Source: Rugosibacter sp. (GTDB lineage: Bacteria > Pseudomonadota > Gammaproteobacteria > Burkholderiales > Rhodocyclaceae). Taken from it: a stretch of 52,424 bases of DNA. The translations under genes were made by a program, and so were the position numbers. Positions 31,933-45,075 of this stretch are shown piece by piece. The stretch's first letter is position 1. Every line of letters starts with the position of its first letter. The notes under the pieces were generated by a model. It did no database searches. It was given only the letters and a program-made list of their open reading frames with translations, and had not been told where the DNA came from. Location: contig SCUZ01000006.1 in the NCBI GenBank assembly GCA_004322535.1, positions 1 through 52,424 of the forward strand. The letters run 5' to 3'.

Positions 31933-33174
31933 ATGGCGTTAATTATTCAGAAATATGGTGGCACCTCGATGGGGTCGCCTGAGCGTATTCGTAATGTAGC
32001 TAAACGCGTCTCACGCTGGAAAGCTCAGGGGCATCAGATCGTTGTCGTAGTCTCCGCCATGAGCGGTGAAACTAACCGGCTGGTTGCTTTGGCCCATGAG
32101 GTGTCCCCCCAGCCCGACTTGCGCGAGATGGACGCGATGCTTGCCACGGGCGAACAAGTCAGCATCGCTTTGCTGGCGATGGCGTTACGTGATCTTGGCC
32201 TGAAAGCCAGGAGCTACACGGGTGGACAGGTAAAGGTTTTGACAGACAGCGCCTTTTCCAAAGCGCGGATTCTGAATATTGAGGAAAGCAACATCCGCCA
32301 TGATCTGAATAACGACACCGTAGTGATTGTTGCCGGTTTTCAAGGGGTGGATGCGAATGGTAATATCACCACACTGGGCCGTGGTGGTTCCGATACCTCT
32401 GGCGTCGCCTTGGCTGCCGCCCTGCAAGCGGAAGAATGTCAAATCTATACCGATGTGGATGGCGTATACACCACGGATCCGCGCATCGTGCCTGCGGCCA
32501 GAAAACTCGATCAAATCACCTTCGAAGAAATGCTGGAAATGGCCAGCCTGGGTTCAAAGGTGTTGCAAATTCGCTCGGTTGAGTTTGCCGGAAAATACAA
32601 GGTCAAATTGCGTGTGCTCTCCAGCCTGGAAGAAGAAGGCCAGGAAACTGCCGGCACACTGATCACTTTTGAGGAAGATACCACTATGGAACAACCCATT
32701 ATTTCAGGGATTGCATTCAATCGCGACGAAGCCAAGTTAACCGTATCGGGCGTGCCTGATCGCCCCGGTATTGCTTACCAAATTCTGGGTCCGATTGCCG
32801 ACGCCAATATTGACGTCGATATGATTATTCAGAACGTTGGCCATGATGGCTCGACGGACTTTTCATTTACTGTCAATCGCAGTGAATATGCACGAGCAAA
32901 GAAGATGTTGGAAGAGCAAATAAAACCTCACGTAGGTGCGCTGAAAATTGACGGGGATAACAAGATTTGCAAGGTATCCGCAGTGGGTGTCGGCATGCGC
33001 TCTCATCCCGGTGTAGCCAGCAAAATGTTCCGCACGCTGGCTGAAGAAGGAATCAACATCCAGATGATTTCCACATCCGAGATCAAGATTTCAGTTGTCG
33101 TGGATGAAAAGTATCTTGAACTGGCGGTGCGTGCCCTGCATCGTGCATTCGATTTAGACCAAGCCGCCGTCTAG
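31933..33174 (+). CDS. lysC: Aspartate kinase LysC
   Basis: A 413-residue enzyme phosphorylating aspartate, the first step to lysine, threonine, methionine and diaminopimelate. The kinase domain begins [20 protein letters not shown], with [16 protein letters not shown] and [12 protein letters not shown] in the substrate site. The C-terminal ~150 residues are two ACT domains (about 265-405), which normally bind lysine and threonine. An internal ATG at 32686 has GAGGAAG eight bases upstream and would yield a 162-residue ACT-only chain, as known for alpha2beta2 aspartokinases of Bacillus and Corynebacterium. It stands alone. Confidence 0.96.
   Translation: MALIIQKYGGTSMGSPERIRNVAKRVSRWKAQGHQIVVVVSAMSGETNRLVALAHEVSPQPDLREMDAMLATGEQVSIALLAMALRDLGLKARSYTGGQVKVLTDSAFSKARILNIEESNIRHDLNNDTVVIVAGFQGVDANGNITTLGRGGSDTSGVALAAALQAEECQIYTDVDGVYTTDPRIVPAARKLDQITFEEMLEMASLGSKVLQIRSVEFAGKYKVKLRVLSSLEEEGQETAGTLITFEEDTTMEQPIISGIAFNRDEAKLTVSGVPDRPGIAYQILGPIADANIDVDMIIQNVGHDGSTDFSFTVNRSEYARAKKMLEEQIKPHVGALKIDGDNKICKVSAVGVGMRSHPGVASKMFRTLAEEGINIQMISTSEIKISVVVDEKYLELAVRALHRAFDLDQAAV
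32671..32688 (+). promoter_or_regulatory. Internal ribosome site and start inside lysC
   Basis: GAGGAAG (32671-32677), 8 bases, ATG 32686-32688 in the lysC frame. The product, beginning [11 protein letters not shown], would be the beta subunit of an alpha2beta2 aspartokinase, running to 33174. Confidence 0.6.
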
Positions 33175-33185
33175 TTTTTTTACTG

Positions 33186-33203
33186 CACCATGGTTGCATG
33201 GTG
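33186..33203. repeat. Hairpin between convergent lysC and flavodoxin gene
   Basis: CACCATG, GTTG, CATGGTG: 7-bp stem. A T-run lies before it on the plus strand, not after it, so it is not a textbook terminator in either direction. Confidence 0.4.
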
Positions 33204-33241
33204 TGGGGATTGGTGAGGATTGGGGATGGATTGGCGGGAGG

Positions 33242-33751
33242 TTAAAAAACACCCAGCGTTAACCCATTTGCCATGAGGCTGCCGAGTGCTTCGCAGCGCA
33301 GAAGGTCTTCCGTTGAAATGGTTTTTGGACGCAGAATCTCCTCTGCCGTTTGTGCGTGCGTGCAGACAATCAGCGGATCTGCAACAGCACGCAATCGCCA
33401 ACCTGTGGTAATACGCTCAATCTGTCGAGCAGCATTGTGCCCATCGCTGCCCGCGCAAATCATCGTGGCATAGGCTCGGCCAGTGATTTTTTCGAGCGCT
33501 GGGTAATAGCAGCGGTCAAAGAAGTCTTTCATCAACCCGGAAACCGCGCCAAGATTTTCTGGTGTCGCAAAAACATAAGCGTCAGCAGCAAGCGCATCAT
33601 CTGCTGAAGTTTCTGACGCCAATTTGAGCTGTGCGAGAATCTTTCCTTCTGTGTCAGAGTCTTTGGCGCCTTTGATCAAGGCCTGAGCCATCTGCCGAGT
33701 ACCACCTGTCACTGAGTGATAAACCACAAGCAACGTCTTTTGGGTTTGCAT
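33242..33751 (-). CDS. Flavodoxin family protein
   Basis: A 169-residue flavodoxin-fold protein. The FMN phosphate loop near residue 12 is VVYHSVTGGTRQMAQALIKG, matching (S/T)xTGxT, and YVFATPENLGAVSGLMKDFF is the WrbA/NQO-like flavin contact. It could be a NAD(P)H reductase or an electron carrier. I take ATG 33751; a TTG four codons earlier opens the longer frame. No clear ribosome site is seen for either. Convergent to lysC. Confidence 0.85.
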   Translation of the reverse strand: MQTQKTLLVVYHSVTGGTRQMAQALIKGAKDSDTEGKILAQLKLASETSADDALAADAYVFATPENLGAVSGLMKDFFDRCYYPALEKITGRAYATMICAGSDGHNAARQIERITTGWRLRAVADPLIVCTHAQTAEEILRPKTISTEDLLRCEALGSLMANGLTLGVF

Positions 33752-33867
33752 GACGGTCAGCAACGTTAAAGTTTTGCGGTAACCTGGCTAGGTATCAAGC
33801 AAGTTCTGTTTCAACAGGACTCTCTCAACCCGTGTTTCAGGTTGTGTCACGGCGTTGTGCCTGAGGA

Positions 33868-34107
33868 TTATTTTTCCTGCAGGGCACTATTCAAGCGTTG
33901 GGCACGCGCTTTGGATTCGGCTTTGTTCATTTCAGACACTTGCCGGCCATACGCTTCACGAGCCTCAAGACCACGTTGAGTTGCTTCGATGCTCCGAATG
34001 CAACGCCAACGGGTGCCTGTCTTGGTAACCATCCGGCGCATTTCTTCACGTGGATGATGCGTGCGACAGTGGTAGCAATAAACTAGTTCTTTTGTTTCTT
34101 TAGTCAT
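33868..34107 (-). CDS. Small Cys-rich protein of unknown function
   Basis: A 79-residue basic protein starting at ATG 34107. Near the N-terminus YCYHCRTHHPREEMRRM has a CxxC-xxxH arrangement, and TRWRCIRSIEATQ gives a further Cys, so a zinc site is possible. The C-terminal half is helical and charged (NKAESKARAQRLNSALQEK). I do not recognise the family. The codon style is ordinary and the start is well defined, so I treat it as a real gene. Confidence 0.65.
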   Translation of the reverse strand: MTKETKELVYCYHCRTHHPREEMRRMVTKTGTRWRCIRSIEATQRGLEAREAYGRQVSEMNKAESKARAQRLNSALQEK

Positions 34108-34318
34108 GGAAACGCCATTGATTACATTATAACAGTAGTAATTACGATCTATCGAGATCCTTGCCGAACTGTAACAGAGTGCAGCAAAGGGGCCAATTCT
34201 GACATATTCGTGTGTTAATTCGTTTTTAGCTACTAAATTCTTATAACGTTTTTAAATCGCCTGCTTACAGTGAGTCAATGATCATTTTATGCAACAGTGT
34301 AGTGAAAATCACGCTGCC
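34108..34318. other. AT-rich stretch between tRNA-Val and the small Cys-rich gene
   Basis: It must hold the promoter of the 79-residue gene and the end of the tRNA transcript. No further gene is seen. Confidence 0.4.
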
Positions 34319-34393
34319 TGGTGGGCGGTACTGGGATCGAACCAGTGGCTTCCACCGTGTGAAGGTGGCACTCTACCGCTGAGTTAACCGCCC
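34319..34393 (-). tRNA. tRNA-Val (CAC)
   Basis: On the minus strand the acceptor arms GGGCGGT and ACCGCCC pair fully, followed by ACCA (encoded CCA at 34321-34319). The D arm is ACTC/GAGT. The anticodon stem CCACC/GGTGG encloses the loop TTCACAC, giving anticodon CAC, which reads valine GUG. The T arm is ACTGG-TTCGATC-CCAGT. All cloverleaf parts are regular. Confidence 0.95.
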
Positions 34394-34409
34394 GCGAAAA
34401 GAGCCTAGC

Positions 34410-34438
34410 ATTTAATCATAGATGGGCTATCAGGTCAA
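34410..34438 (-). promoter_or_regulatory. Candidate promoter of tRNA-Val
   Basis: On the minus strand TTGACC (34438-34433), 17-bp spacer, TTAAAT (34415-34410), 16 bases before the tRNA 5' end. Confidence 0.5.
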
Positions 34439-34500
34439 TCGCCTGGCGTCCGGGATGACGTAAAATCAAGCGTCTCCATCTTCCGTTCGTTTTTATTCTT

Positions 34501-35895
34501 ATGACTGTACGCACCCGTTTTGCCCCTAGTCCGACCGGTTTCCTGCATATTGGCGGGGCTCGCACTGCCTTGTTTTCATGGGCCTACGCCCAGCGACATG
34601 GCGGAAAGTTTATTCTGCGCATTGAAGATACGGATGTCGAGCGCTCAACACCCGAAGCCGTAAAGGCAATTCTCGATGGCATGCAATGGTTGGGGCTAAA
34701 CCATGATGAAGGCCCGTTTTACCAGATGCAGCGCATCACGCGTTACAAACAAGTGATAGACGAAATGTTGGCGGCAGGGACTGCCTATCTTTGCTACACC
34801 ACGCGGGACGAACTGGATGCGCTGCGTGCCGAACAGGAAGCGCGTAAAGAAAAACCGCGTTACGATGGCCGCTGGCGCCCTGATGCTGGCAAAACCTTGG
34901 CGCTAGTGCCAGACGGCGTGCCACCCGTCGTGCGCTTTCGTAATCCGACCGATGGTGCGGTGGTTTGGGACGACCAAGTCAAAGGGCGGATTGTGTTTTC
35001 CAATGGCGAATTGGACGATTTCATTATCGCCCGCGCCGATGGCACGCCGACCTATAACTTTTGCGTGGTGGTGGATGACTGGGATATGGCAATCACCCAT
35101 GTGATTCGTGGCGACGATCATGTCAACAACACGCCGCGACAGATCAATCTGCTGCAGGCACTGGGTGCGCCCGTGCCTTGTTACGCGCATCTGTCGATGA
35201 TCCTTGGCGACGATGGTCAGAAATTGTCCAAACGGCATGGTGCGGTGTCGGTGATGCAGTATGACGACGATGGATATTTGCCTGAGGCCGTGCTGAACTA
35301 TCTGGCTCGTCTTGGCTGGTCGCATGGCGATGAGGAAGTGTTCAGCATGGAACAGTTCACGCAGTGGTTCGATCTTGATCACATCACCGCGTCAGCCGCG
35401 CAATTCAATACCGAAAAACTCAATTGGCTTAACGCGCATTACATCAAGGCAGCTGACCCGCAACGCTTGGCGGCTGAGGTTGTGCGCCGTTTGGCACGGC
35501 AAGGCGTCGCAACAGAGGGTGGCCCGGACGTTGCCAAGGTGGCTGCGCTTTACCGTGACCGGGCGGGTAATCTGAACGAACTGGCTGACGCAGTACACCC
35601 GTTTTATGTGCTGGTGCATGCGAGCGAAGAAGCTCGTGCGCAACATCTAACGGAGATTGCACGCAATGCTTTGGCGGCTCTGCGCAATCGCTTAACGGAT
35701 TGCACATGGCAAGCGGCTGAGCTAGGACAGTTGGTGAAACAGACGGCTGCCGAACTCGGGTTGAAAATGCCGCAGGTAGCAATTCCCCTGCGTGTTGCCT
35801 TGCTCGGTTTGCCGCAATCTCCGGCGATTGATGCCGTGTTGGAAGTGCTGGGGCGCGAGCGAGTGCTTGAGCGATTGAATTCTGTGCTGGCCTGA
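34501..35895 (+). CDS. gltX: Glutamyl-tRNA synthetase GltX
   Basis: A 464-residue class I aminoacyl-tRNA synthetase. The HIGH-type motif is [20 protein letters not shown] at the N-terminus, and the KMSKS-type motif is [13 protein letters not shown] (about 241). [20 protein letters not shown] and [17 protein letters not shown] are typical of the active site. The C-terminal third is the helical anticodon-binding region. It charges tRNA-Glu, and possibly tRNA-Gln in organisms using GatCAB. It ends before a good bidirectional terminator. Confidence 0.96.
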   Translation: MTVRTRFAPSPTGFLHIGGARTALFSWAYAQRHGGKFILRIEDTDVERSTPEAVKAILDGMQWLGLNHDEGPFYQMQRITRYKQVIDEMLAAGTAYLCYTTRDELDALRAEQEARKEKPRYDGRWRPDAGKTLALVPDGVPPVVRFRNPTDGAVVWDDQVKGRIVFSNGELDDFIIARADGTPTYNFCVVVDDWDMAITHVIRGDDHVNNTPRQINLLQALGAPVPCYAHLSMILGDDGQKLSKRHGAVSVMQYDDDGYLPEAVLNYLARLGWSHGDEEVFSMEQFTQWFDLDHITASAAQFNTEKLNWLNAHYIKAADPQRLAAEVVRRLARQGVATEGGPDVAKVAALYRDRAGNLNELADAVHPFYVLVHASEEARAQHLTEIARNALAALRNRLTDCTWQAAELGQLVKQTAAELGLKMPQVAIPLRVALLGLPQSPAIDAVLEVLGRERVLERLNSVLA

Positions 35896-35907
35896 TAAAT
35901 GGCTGGA

Positions 35908-35948
35908 TAAAAAAACGCTTCCGAGTCGCGATGACCGGGAAGCGTTTT
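35908..35948. terminator. Intrinsic terminator between gltX and the glycine-zipper gene
   Basis: AAAACGCTTCC (35912-35922) pairs with GGAAGCGTTTT (35938-35948); the stem is flanked by A-runs on the left and T-runs on the right, so it can end transcription from both convergent genes. Confidence 0.8.
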
Positions 35949-35968
35949 GATGATGGGTTTGTGGAAGA

Positions 35969-36655
35969 TTAGCGGCTGATGAGTGTGCCGTTGTCCAGGC
36001 GAACTTTGTCACCTTCGCGCCATCCGGGTGATGTCTCGCTAGGGAAGACCTGCGTGGTGCCATCTTCATAGCGTACTACCGTCTCGTAAGTCTGTTTTTT
36101 CTTCATGGTTTTTTCAATCTTGTTGCCGGCCAGCGCGCCGCCCAACACGCCGGCGACGGTGGCGACTGTACGGCCGCGGCCTTGGCCGACCTGATTACCC
36201 AGCAAGCCACCCACCACGCCACCAGCAACACCGCCCACGCCGCTGCCGTCAGGCTCAACGGTCAGTGTGCGGATTTGCTCGACAACACCACAGTCATGGC
36301 ACTTTGCGGAGGGTGCAGCTGCAGAAGTCGGCGCTGGTGAGACGGCAGGTTTCGCTTTTTTGGCCACATGTTTCTTCGCAGGCGCGTAACTTTCAGGTTG
36401 AACATGCTTTGCCGATTCGCCTGGCATGACGGATTCTGTTGAGTCTGCAATTTTGATGGGATCGGCAAACTCGGCAGTTTTTTCTGCAGCGAGTTCCTGT
36501 GTCTGATTGATAGGCGTTTCAGGCTTGGGAGCGGCCGCTGGATTCGGCAGTATGCCAGTCAGTACACCTACGCCAGCCAAAGCAACGGCAGTCACTGCGA
36601 TGGCTGCAGTGAGTATTAACGGGTGGGTACGGGATTGGGATGGTGTGGTTTGCAT
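35969..36655 (-). CDS. Glycine-zipper 2TM (17 kDa antigen-like) membrane protein
   Basis: A 228-residue protein starting at ATG 36655 behind AGGAGAG. An N-terminal membrane anchor (LILTAAIAVTAVALAGVGVL) is followed by a ~75-residue Ala/Pro/Lys linker, then a CHDCG pair and the glycine zipper GVGGVAGGVVGGLLGNQVG, VATVAGVLGGALAGNKIEK. The C-terminal ~50 residues (YETVVRYEDGTTQVFPSE... DKVRLDNGTLI) form the small beta fold seen in SlyB/RcnB-like proteins. It is likely an envelope protein of structural or stress role. A copy of the dispersed repeat encodes AVSPAPTS in the linker. Confidence 0.88.
   Translation of the reverse strand: MQTTPSQSRTHPLILTAAIAVTAVALAGVGVLTGILPNPAAAPKPETPINQTQELAAEKTAEFADPIKIADSTESVMPGESAKHVQPESYAPAKKHVAKKAKPAVSPAPTSAAAPSAKCHDCGVVEQIRTLTVEPDGSGVGGVAGGVVGGLLGNQVGQGRGRTVATVAGVLGGALAGNKIEKTMKKKQTYETVVRYEDGTTQVFPSETSPGWREGDKVRLDNGTLISR
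36325..36346 (+). repeat. Dispersed repeat, copy 9 (inside glycine-zipper gene)
   Basis: AAGTCGGCGCTGGTGAGACGGC, identical to the consensus over 22 bases. It is antisense to the gene and read as AVSPAPTS, the same peptide as copy 3. Confidence 0.85.
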
Positions 36656-36732
36656 AAAACTCTCCTGAGCCATTTCAACGAACAAACAGCATAACTCAGT
36701 CAAACAGACAATGGGGAAAACGATACTTGTTG

Positions 36733-37947
36733 TTACAGATCAGCGCTGTTGCTAACATTTTTACGCCGCAACGCCTGCAGATAAAAACGTGCGGGGTCAA
36801 TCCGCTTGACCAGCGCTGGTTCAAGCGGCAAAGGCTCGCCTGCTAACTGGCTGGCCAGCAATTCAGCTACCAGCGGTGCCCAGACCAGACCGCGTGCGCC
36901 GAGGCCGAGCAGCACATGCAACCCCGGGATGCGTGGCATGGTAGCGAGCGTGGCTTGCTCCATGTCTTTGGCCGATAGCGGCGCGGGGAGGGTACCGACT
37001 AGCGGTACGCGATCGCGTGCCGTCGAGCGTATGCCGACGCGACCTGTCAGTGAACGGGCATCAATGCCAAGCGCTGCGCCTGGCAGTAGTTCTTCAAGAC
37101 GTTGCAGGTTGCCTTCATGATCGCTCAAGCGGCTTTGCAGATCGCTGTCGCCGCTGTCGAAGCTGGCGCCAATACAGATAGCGCCTGATTCTGGCGGTGT
37201 TAAATAGCCGGAGCGGCAGAGCACATGACGCAGCGGTGGGTGATTGTCATTACCTGCCAGTTTTTCCAGATAGCTGATCTGGCCACGTATTGGCAGGAGC
37301 GTCAGAGGCACGGGGCAGGGCAATAATGCTTGGGCCGCCTGAGCATTCGCAAGAATCAGATGCGGCGCGCTGCCCAGCAAATTATCGGCGCTGTCAAATA
37401 TCTGCCAGCCATCGATGGTTTGCTCTAGCCGTGCCACTGTGACGCTATAGTGCGTTTCGATGCGTTCACCACCTAACGCAAGCAGGGCGTTGCATAAACT
37501 CACCGGGTCGACCCAGCCTCCTTCAGGGAACCACCAGCCGCCATGTGCCAGTGGGCGGCCTATTTGCGCTTCGGCAGCTGCATGATTTAGAAAGCTGACC
37601 AGCTTCACAGGCAGATTCAAGTCATTTAGCGTGGCACATTGCAGCAATTCATGTTCGGCATCGCGCGCAATATGCAGCACACCGCAGGGCGACCAGCGCA
37701 CGCCAGGAAGCTCAGTCAAACGGCGCAGCGCATACAGGTAGCAGGCACGTGAAAGCCGCGCCGCTGGCGCATCATCTCTGGTCAGCAGCGGCAGCAGTAC
37801 GCCGGAAGGGTTGCCCGAAGCTTCTTGCGCCGGTGCGGCGTTGCGCTCATATAGATCAACCTGCCAGCCACGCTTGGCCAGCCGTTCGCTGATCGCAACG
37901 CCTGCGAGTCCTGCGCCGATGACCAGGGCTTTATGCTTGCTGTGCAT
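36733..37947 (-). CDS. MnmC oxidase-domain protein (FAD-dependent, stand-alone)
   Basis: A 404-residue DAAO-type flavoprotein. The FAD motif is ALVIGAGLAGVAISERLAKRG at 8-28, and NPSGVLLPLLTRDDAPAARL, GRVGIRSTARDRVPLVG and LLGLGARGLVWAPLVAELLA are typical of MnmC's C-terminal domain, which removes the carboxymethyl group from cmnm5(s2)U34 of tRNA. The end ALVKRIDPARFYLQALRR is also MnmC-like. The N-terminal methyltransferase half of fused MnmC (~250 residues) is missing here, so methylation must be done elsewhere or not at all. A repeat copy separates it from lysS on the same strand. Confidence 0.88.
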   Translation of the reverse strand: MHSKHKALVIGAGLAGVAISERLAKRGWQVDLYERNAAPAQEASGNPSGVLLPLLTRDDAPAARLSRACYLYALRRLTELPGVRWSPCGVLHIARDAEHELLQCATLNDLNLPVKLVSFLNHAAAEAQIGRPLAHGGWWFPEGGWVDPVSLCNALLALGGERIETHYSVTVARLEQTIDGWQIFDSADNLLGSAPHLILANAQAAQALLPCPVPLTLLPIRGQISYLEKLAGNDNHPPLRHVLCRSGYLTPPESGAICIGASFDSGDSDLQSRLSDHEGNLQRLEELLPGAALGIDARSLTGRVGIRSTARDRVPLVGTLPAPLSAKDMEQATLATMPRIPGLHVLLGLGARGLVWAPLVAELLASQLAGEPLPLEPALVKRIDPARFYLQALRRKNVSNSADL

Positions 37948-37949
37948 AA

Positions 37950-37975
37950 AAAAGTCGGCGCTGGCAGGACGGCGG
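37950..37975 (+). repeat. Dispersed repeat, copy 10 (lysS-mnmC gap)
   Basis: AAAAGTCGGCGCTGGCAGGACGGCGG fills almost the whole gap between the mnmC-like start (37947) and the lysS stop (37983). It would be part of any joint lysS-mnmC mRNA. Confidence 0.8.
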
Positions 37976-37982
37976 CTTTGCT

Positions 37983-39494
37983 TTATTCAGGACGCATTTG
38001 CGGGAACAGGATCACATCGCGGATGGAGGCGGAATCGGTGAGCAGCATGATTAGCCGGTCGATGCCGATACCGCAGCCGCCGGTGGGTGGCAAGCCATAT
38101 TCAAGGGCGCGAATGTAGTCGGCGTCATAAAACATGGCTTCCTCATCACCGGCTTCCTTGGCTTTGGATTGTTCCTGAAAGCGCGCAGCCTGGTCTTCCG
38201 GATCGTTCAATTCGGAAAAACCGTTGGCGATTTCGCGGCCGACAATAAACAGTTCAAAACGTTCGGTGACTTCCGGATTACTGTCACTGCGCCGCGCCAG
38301 GGGCGAGACTTCGGCGGGATAGTCGATGATGTAGGTGGGTTCCCACAATTCGGCTTCGGTGGTTTCTTCGAACAAGGCCAGTTGCAAGCCGCCTAGTCCA
38401 GCATTGCAAAGATGGGGGGCGTTAAGGTCGCACTTCAGATCAGCCAGCTTTTGCCGCAGCCAGGCGATGTCATTTAGTTGCTCAAATGAATAACCGGGGT
38501 GATACCGATTAATGGCGCCGACGATGGTGAAGCGAGCAAAGGGTTTGGATAAATCCAGCGTGCGGCCTTGATATTCGAACACTTCGGTGCCCAACGCCTC
38601 GCGTGCCGAATGGCGCAACAGACCTTCGGTGAAGTCCATCAGTTGACGATAGCCGGTATAGGCTTCGTAAAACTCCATCATGGTGAATTCGGGGTTATGG
38701 CGTGGCGAGAGTCCTTCGTTCCTGAAATTGCGATTGACTTCGAACACTTTCTCGAAACCGCCGACGACGAGGCGCTTCAGATATAGTTCAGGTGCAATGC
38801 GCAAGAACAATTCCATGTCCAGCGCATTGTGATGCGTCTTGAAGGGTTTGGCTGCTGCACCACCGGGAATTGGGTGCATCATCGGCGTTTCGACTTCCAG
38901 AAAACCGTGATGCGTCATGTAGTTGCGGATGGATTGCACCATACGGCTGCGTGCAACGAAAGTGAGGCGTGTCTGCTCGTTGGTGATGAGGTCGACATAG
39001 CGATTGCGATATTTCTGCTCGATATCGGTCAAGCCATGAAATTTTTCCGGCAGCGGTCGCAAGGATTTGGTCAGCAGACGAATCTCGCTGCAATGTACAG
39101 TGAGCTCACCGGTTTTGGTTTTCATCAATGTGCCTGTGCAGCCAATGATGTCACCGCTATCCCAATGTTTGAATGCACTGTGTTCCGCTTCGCCGATGGA
39201 ATCGTTGCTGATGAAAAGCTGAATGCGTCCGGACATATCCTGAATCGTCGCGAAACTGGCCTTGCCCATCACGCGCTTGAGCATGATGCGGCCGGCCACT
39301 TTGACGGTGATCGGTGTCGCTTCAAGTTCTTCGCGAGTTTTTGTGGCGTAGAGTTCATCCAAGCGCCCCGCAAGGTTTTCGCGGGAAAAATCGTTGGGAA
39401 AGGCCTGGCCTGACGCGCGCCATGCAGTGAGCTTTTCGCGCCGTTCAGCGATCAGGCGGTTTTCATCGGCAGGAATAACAGGTTGTTCGCTCAT
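37983..39494 (-). CDS. lysS: Lysyl-tRNA synthetase LysS
   Basis: A 503-residue class II synthetase. An OB-fold anticodon domain (about 60-160; [20 protein letters not shown]) is followed by the catalytic core with motif 2 [20 protein letters not shown] and motif 3 [20 protein letters not shown]. It charges tRNA-Lys in the cytosol. It follows prfB by 54 bases on the same strand, the common prfB-lysS operon. The C-terminal end [10 protein letters not shown] is standard. Confidence 0.97.
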   Translation of the reverse strand: MSEQPVIPADENRLIAERREKLTAWRASGQAFPNDFSRENLAGRLDELYATKTREELEATPITVKVAGRIMLKRVMGKASFATIQDMSGRIQLFISNDSIGEAEHSAFKHWDSGDIIGCTGTLMKTKTGELTVHCSEIRLLTKSLRPLPEKFHGLTDIEQKYRNRYVDLITNEQTRLTFVARSRMVQSIRNYMTHHGFLEVETPMMHPIPGGAAAKPFKTHHNALDMELFLRIAPELYLKRLVVGGFEKVFEVNRNFRNEGLSPRHNPEFTMMEFYEAYTGYRQLMDFTEGLLRHSAREALGTEVFEYQGRTLDLSKPFARFTIVGAINRYHPGYSFEQLNDIAWLRQKLADLKCDLNAPHLCNAGLGGLQLALFEETTEAELWEPTYIIDYPAEVSPLARRSDSNPEVTERFELFIVGREIANGFSELNDPEDQAARFQEQSKAKEAGDEEAMFYDADYIRALEYGLPPTGGCGIGIDRLIMLLTDSASIRDVILFPQMRPE

Positions 39495-39548
39495 GGGAAT
39501 CGTCCGGTGTTTGCGTGAAATGGTTGCATGAAATTATGGCGTGAGAAA

Positions 39549-40653
39549 TTACACGCCTTGTTTCAGGCTGGCTTCAATAAATGGGTCAAGATCGCCATCG
39601 AGCACTTTTTGCGTGTTCGAGGTTTCGACATTGGTGCGTAAATCCTTGATACGGCTTTGATCTAACACGTAGCTGCGAATCTGGTGCCCCCAGCCGACGT
39701 CAGTCTTGCCGGCTTCGAGTTTGTCGGCGGCAGCTTTTCTTTTGCGCATTTCTTCTTCATACAGGCGTGACTTCAACATTGTCATGGCTTCGGCACGGTT
39801 GCGATGCTGCGAGCGGTCATTCTGACATTGCACGACGATGCCGGACGGCATATGCGTGATGCGGATAGCCGAATCGGTTTTGTTGATGTGCTGGCCGCCC
39901 GCACCACTGGCGCGAAAGGTATCGACGCGCAAATCGGCCGGATTGATATCGATTTCTATGGAATCGTCAATTTCAGGGTACACATACAAGCTGGCAAATG
40001 AGGTGTGTCGCCCGCCCGACGAATCAAAAGGGCTTTTGCGCACCAGGCGATGCACGCCTGTTTCGGTGCGTAATAAACCGTAAGCGTAGTCCCCCGTGAT
40101 TTTCAGCGAGGCGCTGCGAATTCCGGCCACATCGCCTTCAGTTTCTTCGAGTACTTCCACTTTGAAGCCCTTGATTTCGCAGTAGCGCAAGTATTGCCTG
40201 AGCAACATGCTGGCCCAGTCGCATGCTTCGGTGCCGCCCGCGCCGGCCTGTATATCAATAAAGCAGTTATTGGCATCAGCCGGGTTGTTGAACATGCGGC
40301 GGAATTCAAGGCCGCTGACTTCCTGTTCTATGGCAACCAAATCGTTTTCGACTGCGATGAGCGTCTCTTCGTCATCCTCGCCTTTGGCCAGATCAAATAA
40401 CTCGTGTCCGTCGATCAGTTGCTGCGTGATCCGATCCAGGCTCAGCACAACGGATTCCAGGGTTTTGCGTTCCCGGCCCAAAGCTTGTGCTTTTTCCGCA
40501 TCGTCCCAGATTTTTGGGTCTTCTAGTAAGCCAATGATTTCTTCAAGCCGCGATGCCTTGGCATCGTGGTCAAAGATACCTCCGTAGTTCTTGAGCACGC
40601 ATTTTCAGGTTGCTGATGTGGTTGGCAACGGCATTGATGCGTTCGGCTTCCAT
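39549..40653 (-). CDS. prfB: Peptide chain release factor 2 with programmed +1 frameshift
   Basis: RF2, reading UAA and UGA. The zero frame opens at ATG 40653 and gives 27 codons ([15 protein letters not shown] and on to RAQELRRYL), then an in-frame TGA at 40572-40570. The site is CGGAGG, TAT, CTT, TGA, C: an internal Shine-Dalgarno three bases before the CTT slip codon, as in E. coli. A +1 shift reads GAC and continues for 340 codons, total 367 residues. GGQ is in [17 protein letters not shown] and the stop-reading SPF in [14 protein letters not shown]. Low RF2 raises shifting, so the gene controls itself. lysS follows. Confidence 0.97.
40563..40586 (-). promoter_or_regulatory. prfB programmed frameshift site
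   Basis: The internal ribosome site CGGAGG, spacer TAT, slip codon CTT and stop TGA followed by C, ending at 40569. This is the classic RF2 autoregulatory arrangement. Confidence 0.95.
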
Positions 40654-40672
40654 GAAAATCCCTTAACTTTGA

Positions 40673-44672
<4,000 letters not shown>

Positions 44673-44683
44673 ATCCCTGCTCA

Positions 44684-45019
44684 ATGAGCCGGCTGACCTG
44701 GCTGCTAGTCGTCCTCATCGCCCTGTTGCAATACCCATTGTGGCTGGGCAAGGGCGGCTGGCTTCGCGTTTGGGATACCAGCCGGCAATTGGACGCGCAG
44801 CGCGAGGCTAATCAGAAACTGGAAGAGCGTAACGCCGGGCTGGATGCCGAAGTGCGCGATTTAAAGTCCGGCCTGGATGCGATTGAGGAACGTGCGCGGT
44901 TTGAGCTGGGCATGATCAAAAACGGCGAGATATTTGTTCAGGTGCCGCAACAGGCACAATCCGCTCAACCCGCCGCTGTGCCTAAAGCGGCTGTACCCAA
45001 AAGATCTATCCCACGATGA
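44684..45019 (+). CDS. ftsB: Cell division protein FtsB
   Basis: A 111-residue bitopic inner-membrane protein. One membrane segment ([19 protein letters not shown] at 4-22) is followed by a periplasmic coiled coil ([20 protein letters not shown] and on) and the conserved [19 protein letters not shown]. With FtsL and FtsQ it activates septal peptidoglycan synthesis. An Ala/Pro/Lys tail of about 20 residues extends beyond the usual end. It is the last gene of the eno unit, as in many proteobacteria. Confidence 0.94.
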   Translation: MSRLTWLLVVLIALLQYPLWLGKGGWLRVWDTSRQLDAQREANQKLEERNAGLDAEVRDLKSGLDAIEERARFELGMIKNGEIFVQVPQQAQSAQPAAVPKAAVPKRSIPR

Positions 45020-45042
45020 ATTCAAAGCTGCGTGCCATCGTG
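45012..45042. repeat. Inverted repeat at the ftsB stop
   Basis: CACGATG (45012-45018) and CATCGTG (45036-45042), overlapping the ftsB stop. It adjoins repeat copy 12. No T-run follows directly. Confidence 0.4.
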
Positions 45043-45060
45043 TCACCAGCGCCGACTTTT
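45037..45060 (-). repeat. Dispersed repeat, copy 12 (ftsB 3' flank)
   Basis: On the minus strand AAAAGTCGGCGCTGGTGACACGA: exact core at 45047-45056, second half partly changed. It lies between the convergent ftsB and carbonic anhydrase genes. Confidence 0.75.
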
Positions 45061-45075
45061 CAGGCACCTAGCCAA

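Noticed and set aside
34319-34393. Genomic island inserted at tRNA-Val
   Set aside because: No integrase nearby and no partial tRNA copy seen in the window; flanks are ordinary housekeeping genes.
37381-37396. ATCGGCGCTG inside the mnmC-like gene
   Set aside because: Only ten bases match with no A-run and no second half; not counted as a copy.
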